Source: Bifidobacterium castoris (GTDB lineage: Bacteria; Actinomycetota; Actinomycetes; Actinomycetales; Bifidobacteriaceae). Taken from it: a DNA stretch of 64,000 nucleotides. Both the position numbers and the translations under genes were made by a program. Positions 38,329 to 49,161 of this stretch are shown here, one piece after another. The notes beneath the pieces were generated by a model. It worked only from the letters and a program-made list of their open reading frames with translations, made no database searches and had not been told where the DNA came from. Within the stretch, counting starts at the first letter, position 1; each line of letters opens with the position of its first letter. The stretch covers positions 124,001 through 188,000 of the forward strand of contig NZ_QXGI01000001.1 in the NCBI RefSeq assembly GCF_003952025.1, written 5' to 3'.

Positions 38329-38919
38329 TCAGACGCCGAGCAGCGCGTGCACATGCCCGCGCAGCGCCGGGACCACCGTCTCGTCGAACCACGGGTGTTC
38401 GGCGCGCCATATGTCGGTGCGTCCGGAGGGATGCACGATCGGGAAGTACTGCGGCAGATACCGCTCGAAGTCCTTGACGGTGTCCTCGAGCCGCGCCTTC
38501 GAATCCTGACCGAGGTAGTAACGCACCGCATAGGATCCGGCGAGGATCGTCAGCCGCACCTTCGGCAGCAGCTTCATGATCTCGGGATGGAAGGTCGGCG
38601 CCACCCATTCGCGTGGCGCCTCCATGCCCTTGTCTGCGGGCGTGTCCCCAAGATAGTAGAAATCCATCGGCACGAGCGCGAATTTGCCCGAATCATAGAA
38701 GGTCTTCCTATCCACGCCGAGCCATGCGCGCAGCGTGTCGCCGCTGCGGTCGTCCCAGCACAGGCCATGCGTCTGGGCGTCGAGGCTCGGCGACTGCCCG
38801 ACGATCGTGATGACGGCGTCCGCCGGCGCCGAGAACACCGGCTTCTCGCCGCGTGCGGTGAACTCGGCGTCACGCGGGTCGTCGATGATCTGCTTGGTGA
38901 TGGATGCGATGGTTGCCAT
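38329..38919 (-). CDS. Uracil-DNA glycosylase family protein
   Basis: 196 residues. AVITIVGQSPSLDAQTHG sits where family members have the GxDPG water-activating loop, and FPIVHPSGRTDIW corresponds to the C-terminal HPS motif. The Asp of motif 1 is not obvious (GQSPS), so activity on uracil cannot be assumed. Length suits the single-domain superfamily. AAGGAGCG precedes the ATG. Confidence 0.75.
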   Translation of the reverse strand: MATIASITKQIIDDPRDAEFTARGEKPVFSAPADAVITIVGQSPSLDAQTHGLCWDDRSGDTLRAWLGVDRKTFYDSGKFALVPMDFYYLGDTPADKGMEAPREWVAPTFHPEIMKLLPKVRLTILAGSYAVRYYLGQDSKARLEDTVKDFERYLPQYFPIVHPSGRTDIWRAEHPWFDETVVPALRGHVHALLGV

Positions 38920-39038
38920 ATGCGCTCCTTGGTCGTACTTCCTACCGGCTTAGCATGCGCCGCCCGGGCGGGCGCGGGATACGGCGGTTTTGCGCCGAGG
39001 GCGTCAATCCCGTCGTCGCGGCGCATGGATGCGCCGGC

Positions 39039-40067
39039 TCACAGGCCGTGCTCGTCGCGCCAGCGGGCAAGCCGTCCGCGCATGCGCTCCTTGTCCGCAT
39101 CGTCGGCGAAGGACGCCTCGATCGAATTGGCCGCGAGCGCGGCGAGCATGTCGAGCGGCATGCCGGTCGAGGCGAGCGCGGCGTAGTTGGCGGCGACGTA
39201 GCCGCCGAAGTAGGCCGGGTCGTCGGAGTTGACCGTGCAGACGAGTCCGTCGTGCACCATGCGCGGCAGCGGATGGTCGTCGATCGAGCCGACGACCTGC
39301 AGGCGCAGGTTGGACAGCGGGCAGCAGGTGAGCGGTATGCGGTCGCGGATCACGCGCGCCTCGAGCTCGTCGTCGTCGAGGATGTGGATGCCGTGGTCGA
39401 TGCGCTCGGCGTGCAACAGGTCGAGCGCCTGGCGGATGTAGTCGGCGGGGCCCTCCTCGCCGGCGTGCGCCACCGCGTGCCATCCGAGGGAGCGCGCGCG
39501 GGCGAATTGGTCGACGAACATCGACGGGGGGTGGCCGGCCTCGGCGGAGTCGAGGCCGACGCCGATGACCTCGTCGCTGCGGGTCTGGGCCATGTCGAGG
39601 ATCCGGTCGGCGGTGGCGACGTCCATATCGCGCACAAGGCTCAGGATCAGCGCGCCGGTGACGCCGTAGCGTTCGGCGCCGAGCCGCAGTCCTTCGCGCA
39701 GGCCGTCGAGGACGGTGTCGTAGTCGACGTGGTCGGTGAACACGTGCACCTGCGGGTCGAAGAAGATCTCGGCGTGCATGACGCCGTCGCGCGCGGCGCG
39801 CTCGAGGTAGGCGAGCATGAGGTCCCGGAAGTCGTCCGCGGTCCGCAGCGTCCTCATCAGCGCGTAGTAGAGGTCGAGGAACGACTGGAGGTTCGCGAAC
39901 CGGTACTGCGCCCGCAGCTCGTCGAGCGTCCTCCAGGGCAGCCTCACGCCGTTTCGGCGGGCGAACTCGAACGCGAGTTCAGGCTCCAGCGTGCCTTCGA
40001 TGTGCAGGTGGAGCTCCGCCTTGGGCATCGTCGCGAGCGCGGTCTGCATGTCCGTCGTGTTGCTCAT
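39039..40067 (-). CDS. add: Adenine/adenosine deaminase
   Basis: 342 residues, metal-dependent amidohydrolase of purine salvage. HLHIEGTL gives the HxH metal ligands; HAGEEG, ERIDHGIH and VNSDDPAYFGGYV complete the site. CCPLSNLRLQVV with SDDPAYFGG is the pattern of adenine deaminases (Aah1 type) rather than classic adenosine deaminases, which read SNxxTG and TDDPG. I favour adenine as substrate. Start 40067 (MSNTTDMQTAL) has GGAAAGGACACCG upstream. Confidence 0.88.
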   Translation of the reverse strand: MSNTTDMQTALATMPKAELHLHIEGTLEPELAFEFARRNGVRLPWRTLDELRAQYRFANLQSFLDLYYALMRTLRTADDFRDLMLAYLERAARDGVMHAEIFFDPQVHVFTDHVDYDTVLDGLREGLRLGAERYGVTGALILSLVRDMDVATADRILDMAQTRSDEVIGVGLDSAEAGHPPSMFVDQFARARSLGWHAVAHAGEEGPADYIRQALDLLHAERIDHGIHILDDDELEARVIRDRIPLTCCPLSNLRLQVVGSIDDHPLPRMVHDGLVCTVNSDDPAYFGGYVAANYAALASTGMPLDMLAALAANSIEASFADDADKERMRGRLARWRDEHGL

Positions 40068-40102
40068 CGGTGTCCTTTCCGTGTGGGTCCCGTTCCTCCC
40101 GT

Positions 40103-40165
40103 GCATACGGTGAGGGCAGGATATCCGGTCCTCCGACCGTTTCGCGTCCTGCCCTCACCGTATGC
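40103..40165 (-). terminator. Hairpin after the 49-residue protein gene
   Basis: 19-bp perfect stem (40103-40121 with 40147-40165) with a small inner hairpin, downstream of the minus-strand gene ending at 40190. Confidence 0.7.
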
Positions 40166-40189
40166 GGCCGGCGCCGTGCCGGCGCGGGA

Positions 40190-40339
40190 TCACTCGGCCT
40201 TGTCCTCGTGGTCCTTCTTGAACTCGTCGAGCTTGGCCTCGGCCTTGCCTTTGAGTTCGCCGGCCTTCATCTTGACCTTGTCCGCCTTGACCTCGGCCTT
40301 GCCTTTGAGTTCGCCGATCTTTTCAGCCATATCAGCCAT
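40190..40339 (-). CDS. 49-residue Lys/Glu-rich CsbD-like protein
   Basis: MADMAEKIGELKGKAEVKAD then KVKMKAGELKGKAEAKLDEF, ending KKDHEDKAE. It contains the block GELKGKAE(V/A)K twice. About half the residues are Lys, Glu or Asp; predicted as one or two amphipathic helices. It resembles CsbD-type general-stress proteins in composition and in the GxxKxxxG-like repeat, but this is inference. AAGGAGCCAATC precedes the ATG, nearly identical to the leader of the next small gene. Confidence 0.8.
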   Translation of the reverse strand: MADMAEKIGELKGKAEVKADKVKMKAGELKGKAEAKLDEFKKDHEDKAE

Positions 40340-40504
40340 GATTGGCTCCTTTCGTGTCGGGCGCCGTATGCGCCGCTTCCTCCATTACAGCAGGGATGGG
40401 CGTGCGCCATGGCTCGTTCCTCGCTCGGGGCAACACGGCGTTCTCCCAGTTTCATCCGCTACGCTGCACATGCTCCGGATCGGCATGTCGCCCGTCAGGC
40501 ATGC

Positions 40505-40546
40505 GAAAGGCGGGGCGTGGTCGCACGCGACCACGCCCCGCCTTTC
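40505..40546 (-). terminator. Hairpin after the 104-residue protein gene
   Basis: 19-bp perfect stem (40505-40523 with 40528-40546), 4-base loop. Confidence 0.7.
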
Positions 40547-40567
40547 ACGGACGGACCGGAATCCGAA

Positions 40568-40882
40568 TCAGTCGTCGAGGTCGAGCTGACGGCCGAAGCG
40601 GTCGTTGAGTTCGACCTGATCCTCGGTGGCCTTGGCTTCCTTGGTGGCCGCCTTGCCCTCGGCCTTGTCCTTCTTGTCGTCGGCCTTGTCGGTGATCTTC
40701 TCGAGCTTGGCCTGCGGGTCGCCGGCGGCCTTGACGATCTTCTCGTCCTCCTTGGCGATCACCTTGGCGGCATGCTCCTCGGCGCGTTCGGCGCGCTTCT
40801 CGTCGCGGTTCGCCTCATGCTCCTCGTGACGCTCCTCCATGTGGTCCTTGAATTCCTCGAAATGCTCCTTGATGTCTGCCAT
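40568..40882 (-). CDS. 104-residue highly charged helical protein
   Basis: Starts MADIKEHFEEFKDHMEERHE, continues EANRDEKRAERAEEHAAK, and stays almost entirely charged, with few hydrophobic residues and no Cys or Trp. Predicted as a long coiled helix. I do not recognise a family. Its ribosome-binding leader AAAGGAGCCGATC is almost the same as that of the 49-residue gene downstream, and both proteins begin MAD. They may be stress-related paralogues, but transcription units look separate because a hairpin lies between them. Confidence 0.75.
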   Translation of the reverse strand: MADIKEHFEEFKDHMEERHEEHEANRDEKRAERAEEHAAKVIAKEDEKIVKAAGDPQAKLEKITDKADDKKDKAEGKAATKEAKATEDQVELNDRFGRQLDLDD

Positions 40883-41122
40883 GATCGGCTCCTTTCGCCA
40901 TACGGTTATGGGTTACGTCCCATTAGACCACCGTCGATGGCGGCATCAGCGGCTTTTCCACTCTCAAGTGAAATTATGTCCGGCGCGTACGCCGACATGT
41001 TAGGTGCGCCGCGGCCGGGCGACCACCATTCAGACGCCGACATGCGCCCGTCATCCGTCTTCCGTTAGAGTGTGCCATGGCGGGAAGGTCCCGTCTTCGC
41101 CATCGCATCCCCAAGGAGGAGC

Positions 41123-43199
<2,077 letters not shown>

Positions 43200-43207
<8 letters not shown>

Positions 43208-44117
43208 GACGAACAAAATCATCGAGAACGGCGACGGCTTCGTCGCCGACGTGACCGAGGCTGCGACCCCGTCGGGCCAGCCGCTGGGCATCTCGCACCG
43301 GCCGAGTCCGTGCCGCCGGCTGTTCGCCGAGCACAAGGCGCAGGACATGCCGGCGTTTATCGGATACCTGCCCTTCGGCTTCCCCGACACGGACCTGTCG
43401 CTCGAGGCGCTGCGCACGATGGTCGACAACGGCGCCGACATCGTCGAGATCGGCCTGCCGTACTCCGACCCGGTCATGGACGGATCCGTCATCCAGGCGG
43501 CCAGCCAGATCGCGCTGCGCAACGGCGAGCGTATCGCCGACGTGTTCAGGGCCGTCGAGACGGTCGCGAACGCCGGCGGCGTGCCGCTCATCATGAGCTA
43601 CTGGAACCTCATCTTCCACTATGGCGTCGAGCGTTTCGCGGCCGACTTCGCGAACGCCGGCGGCGCGGGCCTGATCACCCCGGATCTGATCCCCGACGAG
43701 GCGGGGGAGTGGATCGAGGCCTCCGACCGTCACGGGCTCGACCGCATCTTCCTCGTCTCCCCGGATTCGACCGACGAGCGTTTGCGTCTCGTCGCCAGGA
43801 ACGCGCGTGGATTCGTCTACGCGGCCGCCCGCATGGGCGTGACCGGCGAGCGCTCGACACTCGACGACTCCTCGCGCGAACTCGTCGAACGCACGGGGGC
43901 CGCCGGCGCCGAGAACGTCTGCGTAGGCATCGGCGTCTCGACGCCCGCCCAGGGGGCCGTCGTCGGACGGTACGCGGACGGCGTCATCGTCGGATCGGCG
44001 CTCGTGCACACGCTTCTCGACGAGAACGGCGACGTGCGCGACCCCGTCCAGGGCATCGGCGCGCTGGCGAATACGACGGCCGCATTGGCCGAGGCGATCC
44101 ACGGCTGCAGGCGATAA
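43200..44117 (+). CDS. trpA: Tryptophan synthase alpha subunit
   Basis: 305 residues, cleaving indole-3-glycerol phosphate. [21 protein letters not shown] holds the catalytic Glu; [17 protein letters not shown] holds the usual Asp. [14 protein letters not shown] is the phosphate-binding site. An N-terminal extension of about 35 residues precedes the usual start. ATG 43200 overlaps the trpCB stop by 8 bases, so it is translationally coupled. Confidence 0.95.
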
Positions 44118-44176
44118 GCCGCCGAACGTCATTCCCCGGGCGGCGCACGCCCCGGCCCCTACGGCCGGAGGGCGCG

Positions 44177-44198
44177 CGCCGCCCCCATATGGGCGGCG
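44177..44198 (+). terminator. Short hairpin between trpA and lgt
   Basis: CGCCGCCC pairs with GGGCGGCG around a 6-base loop; weaker than most in this window. Confidence 0.4.
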
Positions 44199-44212
44199 GA
44201 TGCACCTGTTGC

Positions 44213-44218
44213 TACCAT
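44213..44218 (+). promoter_or_regulatory. -10 hexamer TACCAT before lgt
   Basis: TACCAT, then eight bases, then the ATG at 44227. Fits a leaderless start, though less exactly than at rpe or fadD. Confidence 0.35.
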
Positions 44219-44226
44219 CGGGAACC

Positions 44227-45195
44227 ATGAACCTTGCCTACATCCCCTCGCCGACGGTCTCGCAGTTCCACATCGGCTCGCTGACGATCCACATCTACGC
44301 GTTGACGATGCTGCTCGGCATCGTCGCCGCCGTGTGGATCACGAGCGCACGCTGGAAACGCTACGGCGGCACCTTCGACCAGATCCTCGACACGACGCTT
44401 GTGGCGGTGCCGTGCGGCATCGTCGGCGCGCGCCTCTACCACGTCATCACGACACCGGAGCGCTTCTTTGGACCGGACGGCGACTGGGTGGAGATCTTCC
44501 GTGTCTGGAACGGCGGACTCGGCATCTGGGGCGCGATCGTGTTCGGCGCCCTCGGCGCCTGGGCCTGGGTGCGCCACCGGCACTATCCGATGGCGTTGCT
44601 CGCCGACGCGATCGCGCCCGCGCTGCTCGTCGCACAGGCCATCGGCCGCCTCGGCAACTGGTTCAACCAGGAGCTCTACGGCAAGCCCACGACGTTGCCA
44701 TGGGGCCTGAGGCTCAACACCGAGGGTTCCGCGATCGGCAACGCCGAGCAGTGTTACGACGGCGCGACGTGCCCCACCGGCACGTTGTTCCATCCGACCT
44801 TCCTGTACGAGATGATCTGGAACCTCATCGGCGCGGCGCTCATCATCTGGATCGGGCGCAGGACCGTGCGCATGCTCAAGGCGGGCTCGTTGTTCGCGCT
44901 CTACGTCGTCTGGTACACGGCCGGGCGCACCTGGATCGAGATGCTGCGCATCGACTTCTCCCACGAGTTCCTCGGTCTGCGCGTCAACGTCTGGGTCTCG
45001 ATCATCGTCTTCATCCTCGGCGTCATCGCCTTCATCGTCGTCCAACGGGCGGGCAAGCCCACGCCGCTGCTCGCCGAGAAGCTGCGCACCGTCACCGAGC
45101 TCGAGGAACGCCCGCATGATGTCCAAGGCTCTGGCGCCGCGCATGACGGGCGCGCGGCGCGCGGCGAATCGGTCTCCGGCCGGCGCGGCGCCTGA
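44227..45195 (+). CDS. lgt: Prolipoprotein diacylglyceryl transferase
   Basis: 322 residues with seven membrane helices. Transfers diacylglycerol to the lipobox Cys of lipoproteins such as the one encoded at 16919. IHIYALTMLLGI, GARLYHVIT, FRVWNGGLGIWGAI and QAIGRLGNWFNQELYG (conserved Arg and Asn) identify it. The C-terminal 60 residues are a charged tail with no Lgt motif. Confidence 0.95.
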   Translation: MNLAYIPSPTVSQFHIGSLTIHIYALTMLLGIVAAVWITSARWKRYGGTFDQILDTTLVAVPCGIVGARLYHVITTPERFFGPDGDWVEIFRVWNGGLGIWGAIVFGALGAWAWVRHRHYPMALLADAIAPALLVAQAIGRLGNWFNQELYGKPTTLPWGLRLNTEGSAIGNAEQCYDGATCPTGTLFHPTFLYEMIWNLIGAALIIWIGRRTVRMLKAGSLFALYVVWYTAGRTWIEMLRIDFSHEFLGLRVNVWVSIIVFILGVIAFIVVQRAGKPTPLLAEKLRTVTELEERPHDVQGSGAAHDGRAARGESVSGRRGA

Positions 45196-45241
45196 CACCG
45201 TCGGACCCACGGCGGCCCGTATGTTCGTCGCTTGCCCTATT

Positions 45242-45247
45242 TAGAAT
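45242..45247 (+). promoter_or_regulatory. -10 hexamer TAGAAT, leaderless start of rpe
   Basis: TAGAAT, then seven bases, then the ATG at 45255. Confidence 0.55.
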
Positions 45248-45254
45248 GACAGAC

Positions 45255-45920
45255 ATGGATATCAAAATCGCACCCAGCATCCTTTCCGCGGACTTCTGCA
45301 ATCTCGAGCGCGACCTCGATCGCATCGCGAACGCCGACCTCGTCCACGTCGACGTCATGGACCATCACTTCGTCCCCAACCTCACAATCGGCGAACCCGT
45401 CGTCAAGCGCATCTGCGAGGTCACGAAGCTGCCGGTCGACGTCCATCTGATGATCGACGACCCGGATCGTTGGGCTCCGGGCTACGCCGAACGCGGTGCG
45501 CATTCCGTCACCTTCCATATGGGTGCGACCCACGCCCCGGTGCGTCTGGCTCGCCAGCTGCACGACATGGGTTGCGAGGCGTGGTTCGCGGTGCGTCCCG
45601 CCGAGCCGGTCGAGCCGATCTTCGACATCCTCGAGGAGTTCGACACGATCCTGATCATGACGGTTGAACCTGGATTCGGCGGCCAGAAGTTCCTCGCCAA
45701 CCAGATGGGCAAGGTGCGTCGCCTGCGCGACGAGATCACGCGCCGCGGTCTGGGGACGAACATCCAGGTCGACGGCGGCGTCGGCGTCAAGACCGCGCCG
45801 ATCGTGGCCGAGGCCGGCGCGAACATCCTCGTCGCCGGATCTGCCGTTTACGGCGCCGACGACCCGGCGAAGGCGATCGACGAGATCCGCGACGCCGCGC
45901 GCGCTGCCTACCGCGACTGA
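45255..45920 (+). CDS. rpe: Ribulose-phosphate 3-epimerase
   Basis: 221 residues. [58 protein letters not shown] and [13 protein letters not shown] carry the metal and catalytic residues. The upstream ATG at 45246 would add three residues, but it overlaps the -10 hexamer, so I chose 45255. Confidence 0.96.
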   Translation: MDIKIAPSILSADFCNLERDLDRIANADLVHVDVMDHHFVPNLTIGEPVVKRICEVTKLPVDVHLMIDDPDRWAPGYAERGAHSVTFHMGATHAPVRLARQLHDMGCEAWFAVRPAEPVEPIFDILEEFDTILIMTVEPGFGGQKFLANQMGKVRRLRDEITRRGLGTNIQVDGGVGVKTAPIVAEAGANILVAGSAVYGADDPAKAIDEIRDAARAAYRD

Positions 45921-45951
45921 ACGCGTCCCCGACGCATCCCATCCGATATCA

Positions 45952-45976
45952 CCGGCCGCGCATCCGCCGCGGCCGG
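45952..45976 (+). terminator. Hairpin after rpe
   Basis: 9-bp stem CCGGCCGCG/CGCGGCCGG with a 7-base loop. A second hairpin (45995-46014, 8-bp stem) follows before hisE. Confidence 0.5.
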
Positions 45977-46039
45977 ATCCATGACCATGACCATGCGCGC
46001 CCGTCTGGGCGCGCGCCCAGACTGACAGGAACCACCATC

Positions 46040-46303
46040 ATGAAGACGTTCGAATCGCTGTTCGAGGAACTGAGCGCGAAGGCCGCCGCGAAGACGCCGG
46101 GCTCGCTGACCGTGCAGGAGCTTGAGAAGGGCACGCATTTCATCGGCAAGAAGATCGTCGAGGAGGCCGGCGAGACCTGGATCGCCGCCGAATACGAGGG
46201 CGCCGAGCGTACGGCCGAGGAGATGAGCCAGCTCATCTACCATCTGCAGGTCATGATGATCGACCGCGGCCTGACGCTCGACGACATCTACAAGAACCTG
46301 TGA
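46040..46303 (+). CDS. hisE: Phosphoribosyl-ATP pyrophosphatase
   Basis: 87 residues, second step of histidine synthesis. Helical MazG-like fold with [16 protein letters not shown] and [22 protein letters not shown] precedes the ATG. It lies 57 bases before hisG, the enzyme of the first step. Confidence 0.95.
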   Translation: MKTFESLFEELSAKAAAKTPGSLTVQELEKGTHFIGKKIVEEAGETWIAAEYEGAERTAEEMSQLIYHLQVMMIDRGLTLDDIYKNL

Positions 46304-46359
46304 CCGGCACCGCGCACGCGGCCGGCCGCCCGTGCGCATGACTATCTTTGGAGGAGCCC

Positions 46360-47211
46360 ATGCTACGCATCGCCGTACCGAACAAGGGAATGCTGTCCGA
46401 ACCTGCCTGGAACATGCTCGAGGAGGCCGGATACCGCCTCAGAAGCAACCCGCGTCAGCTCGTCGTCGAGGATCCGGACAACGACGTGGAGCTGTTCTAT
46501 CTGCGTCCGCTGGACATCGCCGTCTACGTCGGCCGCGGCACGATCGACGTCGGCATCACTGGCCATGACCTGCTGCTCAATTCGGGCACCGACGCGCAGG
46601 AGGTCATGGACCTCGGATTCGGGGCGTCCACGTTCCGCTTCGCGGCGCCGCAGGATTCGGACATCCGCGAGCTGGCCGACATCGACGGCAAGCGTGTCGC
46701 GACGTCCTTCGACAAGCTCGTGCACGACTATCTGATCGCGCATGACATCCAGGCCGAGACGATTCACCTCGACGGCGCCGTCGAATCGTCGGTTCAGCTC
46801 GGCGTGGCGGACCTCATCGCCGACGTCGTGTCCACGGGCACGACGCTGCGCAACGCCGGCCTGCGCATCTTCGGCGACCCGATCGTGCATTCCGAGGCCG
46901 TGCTCATTCGCTCGCCGCGTCTCGAGCCGGACGACACGCGTCTCGAGCGGCTTGAGCGGCGCCTGCAGGGCGTGCTGACCGCCAAGCGCTATGTGCTCAT
47001 GGACTTCGACATCCCGGTCGACCGCATCTCGGCCGCCGTCGACATCACGCCCGGATTCGAAAGCCCGACGATCTCGCCGCTGCATGACAAGCAGTGGTCG
47101 GCCGTGCGCGTCATGGTCCCCAAGGCGAAGGTCAACGGGCTCATGGACGAGCTGTATGCGGTGGGCGCGCGCGGCATCATCGTCACGGCGATCCAGGCCA
47201 CCCGCATGTGA
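46360..47211 (+). CDS. hisG: ATP phosphoribosyltransferase
   Basis: 283 residues, the long form with a C-terminal regulatory domain, so it needs no HisZ and is probably inhibited by histidine. [50 protein letters not shown] and the C-terminal [16 protein letters not shown] are typical. The ATG at 46360 follows GGAGGAGCCC; the in-frame TTG at 46348 is less likely. Confidence 0.96.
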   Translation: MLRIAVPNKGMLSEPAWNMLEEAGYRLRSNPRQLVVEDPDNDVELFYLRPLDIAVYVGRGTIDVGITGHDLLLNSGTDAQEVMDLGFGASTFRFAAPQDSDIRELADIDGKRVATSFDKLVHDYLIAHDIQAETIHLDGAVESSVQLGVADLIADVVSTGTTLRNAGLRIFGDPIVHSEAVLIRSPRLEPDDTRLERLERRLQGVLTAKRYVLMDFDIPVDRISAAVDITPGFESPTISPLHDKQWSAVRVMVPKAKVNGLMDELYAVGARGIIVTAIQATRM

Positions 47212-47223
47212 CGGTGGTTGCCC

Positions 47224-47844
47224 ATGGCCGCTGAAGGAAAATACAGCCCCGAGCCGCGCGACGTGATCCTGACGGTCCCGAACCTGATCAGCGCGCTGCG
47301 CATCATCTCGATCCCGGTGATCGCCTGGCTCATCGCGAGGCACGACATGGTGTGGGCGCTCGTTCTGCTCGCCGTCTCATCGGCGTCGGACGGACTGGAC
47401 GGCCTCATCGCGAGGAACTTCAACCAGGTGAGCAAGCTCGGCCAGATCCTCGACCCGATCGCCGACCGGCTGCTCATCATCTGCAGCATCCTGGCTTTGG
47501 CGGTCTGCGGCGTCGTCCCTTGGTGGATGCTCGTACTCGTCGCGTTGCGCGACATCATGCTGGGCGTCCTCACGCTCGTCCTCGCCCAGCATGACTACGG
47601 GCCGTTGCCGGTGCATTTCATCGGCAAGACCGGCACCGCCGTGCTGTTCATCTCGATCATCGGGCTGATGGTGGCCGACATCCGCCGCTCGTTCGTCCCG
47701 CTCGACATCCTGCACTACGGCGCGATCGCATGTGCGATATGGGGCATCGGCCTCTACTGGCTCGCCGGTGTGATCTATCTGCGCCAGGGGGTCTCGCTCA
47801 TCCGCGCCGACCGCGCTGCTCGGCGCCGCGCCGTCGACAGGTAG
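47224..47844 (+). CDS. CDP-alcohol phosphatidyltransferase (PgsA-like)
   Basis: 206 residues, about five or six membrane helices. The active-site motif is intact: SDGLDGLIARNFNQ followed by LGQILDPIADR (DxxDGxxARxxxxxxxxGxxxDxxxD). Makes phosphatidylglycerophosphate, cardiolipin or a related lipid from CDP-diacylglycerol; which one is not shown by the sequence. Heads a conserved cluster with DUF881, small basic protein, FHA and MerR genes, the same order as around mycobacterial pgsA2. Confidence 0.88.
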   Translation: MAAEGKYSPEPRDVILTVPNLISALRIISIPVIAWLIARHDMVWALVLLAVSSASDGLDGLIARNFNQVSKLGQILDPIADRLLIICSILALAVCGVVPWWMLVLVALRDIMLGVLTLVLAQHDYGPLPVHFIGKTGTAVLFISIIGLMVADIRRSFVPLDILHYGAIACAIWGIGLYWLAGVIYLRQGVSLIRADRAARRRAVDR

Positions 47845-47851
47845 GTGCCCG

Positions 47852-48823
47852 TTGGCCGATCAATCCCCGATGCCGCCCGTCCAGCCGATCGCGCCCGGAC
47901 ATGAGCCGGTGCGCCGGCGTGCCGTCTTCTCGCGCGGCTGGGCGTCGATCGAGTCCCATCATGCGGCGTCACCGGACGAGCTGCGTCACCGGACGCGCCA
48001 TCGGCGCAACGGCGACGATTCGCTCCAGCTCATCGACGACCTCATCAATCGGCCGATGGATCAGCTGTACAGCGATTCGCGCCTCGTCACGAAGCCCGAT
48101 TCCAAGATCGTCTACTGGGGCACGCGTGTCGTCGTGTTCCTCATCTGCATCGTCGTCGGCTTCTTCGGCAGCCAGTTCGTCCGCCTGCTCAACACCGATC
48201 CGCGCAAGCAGGTCCGCGAATCGCTTGCGAATCAGCTTGTGGCGAACAACGCGCACGTCGACGCGCTCGACAAGGACATCGCGGACCTGCGCAAGCAGGT
48301 GGACGAGCAGTCGAAGTCGGCGACGAAGTCGCCGATCGAGCAGGTCGTCGAGGAGAACGAAGCCGCGGCCGGCGCCACGCCGGTCGAAGGCGAGGGCATC
48401 GTCATGACGATCGCCAATCCGGTCGCCGCCGCATCGGATTCGTCGCAGGGGGCGCTGCCACGCGACGGCGCGAACGACCGGCTGCGCGTCGTCACCGACG
48501 CCGACCTGCAGCTGCTCGTCTGTCTGCTGTGGCGCGCCGGCGCCGAGGCGATCGCCATCAACGGCAACCGCCTGGGCGTCGAGACGTCGATCCGCACGGC
48601 CGGCAACTCGATCCTCATCGGCACGACGCCCATCGAGAGCCCGTACCGCATCCAGGCGATAGGCGACCGCGGCGTGCTGGCGGACGCGATGGGCGAGAAG
48701 ACGCTGCCGACGCTGTACAGTGATTTCCATAAGGCCGGCATGTATCCGCAGATCGACAAGGCGGGCACGATGCGGCTCGAAGCCGCGAGCGTCGGCAAAC
48801 TGACCTATGCGAGAAGGAGCTGA
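47852..48823 (+). CDS. DUF881 family membrane-anchored protein
   Basis: 323 residues, starting at TTG with AGGTG upstream, 7 bases after pgsA. One membrane helix near residues 87-108 (VVVFLICIVVGFFGSQFVRLL), then a coiled coil (HVDALDKDIADLRKQVDEQS), then the extracellular DUF881 domain (GEGIVMTIANP, GAEAIAINGNRLGVETSIR, PYRIQAIGD). Role unknown; conserved in Gram-positive division-associated clusters. Confidence 0.88.
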   Translation: MADQSPMPPVQPIAPGHEPVRRRAVFSRGWASIESHHAASPDELRHRTRHRRNGDDSLQLIDDLINRPMDQLYSDSRLVTKPDSKIVYWGTRVVVFLICIVVGFFGSQFVRLLNTDPRKQVRESLANQLVANNAHVDALDKDIADLRKQVDEQSKSATKSPIEQVVEENEAAAGATPVEGEGIVMTIANPVAAASDSSQGALPRDGANDRLRVVTDADLQLLVCLLWRAGAEAIAINGNRLGVETSIRTAGNSILIGTTPIESPYRIQAIGDRGVLADAMGEKTLPTLYSDFHKAGMYPQIDKAGTMRLEAASVGKLTYARRS

Positions 48824-48825
48824 AG

Positions 48826-49158
48826 ATGGCAGCCGTGCTTGGACTCATCATCGGGGTGGTCGTGGGATTGTTCGTCCGACCCGACATCCCGGTGTTCCTG
48901 CAACCGTACCTGCCGATCATGGTCATCGCCGCGCTCGACGCGCTGCTCGGCGCCGCGCGCGCGTACTTCGAGCGCAGCTTCTCGGACCGCGTGTTCGTCA
49001 TCTCCTTCCTCTCGAACGTCATCACGGCGACGCTGCTTGTGCTGCTGGGCAACCAGCTCGGCGTCGGCTCCCAGCTGACGACCGCCGTCATCGTCGTCCT
49101 TGGCATCCGCATCTTCTCGAACGTCTCGGCGATCCGCCGCTACATCTTCCAGGGGTGA
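48826..49158 (+). CDS. sbp: Small basic protein (DUF1290)
   Basis: 110 residues with three membrane helices. GLIIGVVVGLFVRPDIP, AALDALLGAARAYFE, FLSNVITATLLVLLGNQLG and GIRIFSNVSAIRRYIF match the small basic protein family found next to DUF881 genes. AAGGAG lies before the ATG, 3 bases after the previous stop. Confidence 0.88.
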   Translation: MAAVLGLIIGVVVGLFVRPDIPVFLQPYLPIMVIAALDALLGAARAYFERSFSDRVFVISFLSNVITATLLVLLGNQLGVGSQLTTAVIVVLGIRIFSNVSAIRRYIFQG

Positions 49159-49161
49159 ACG

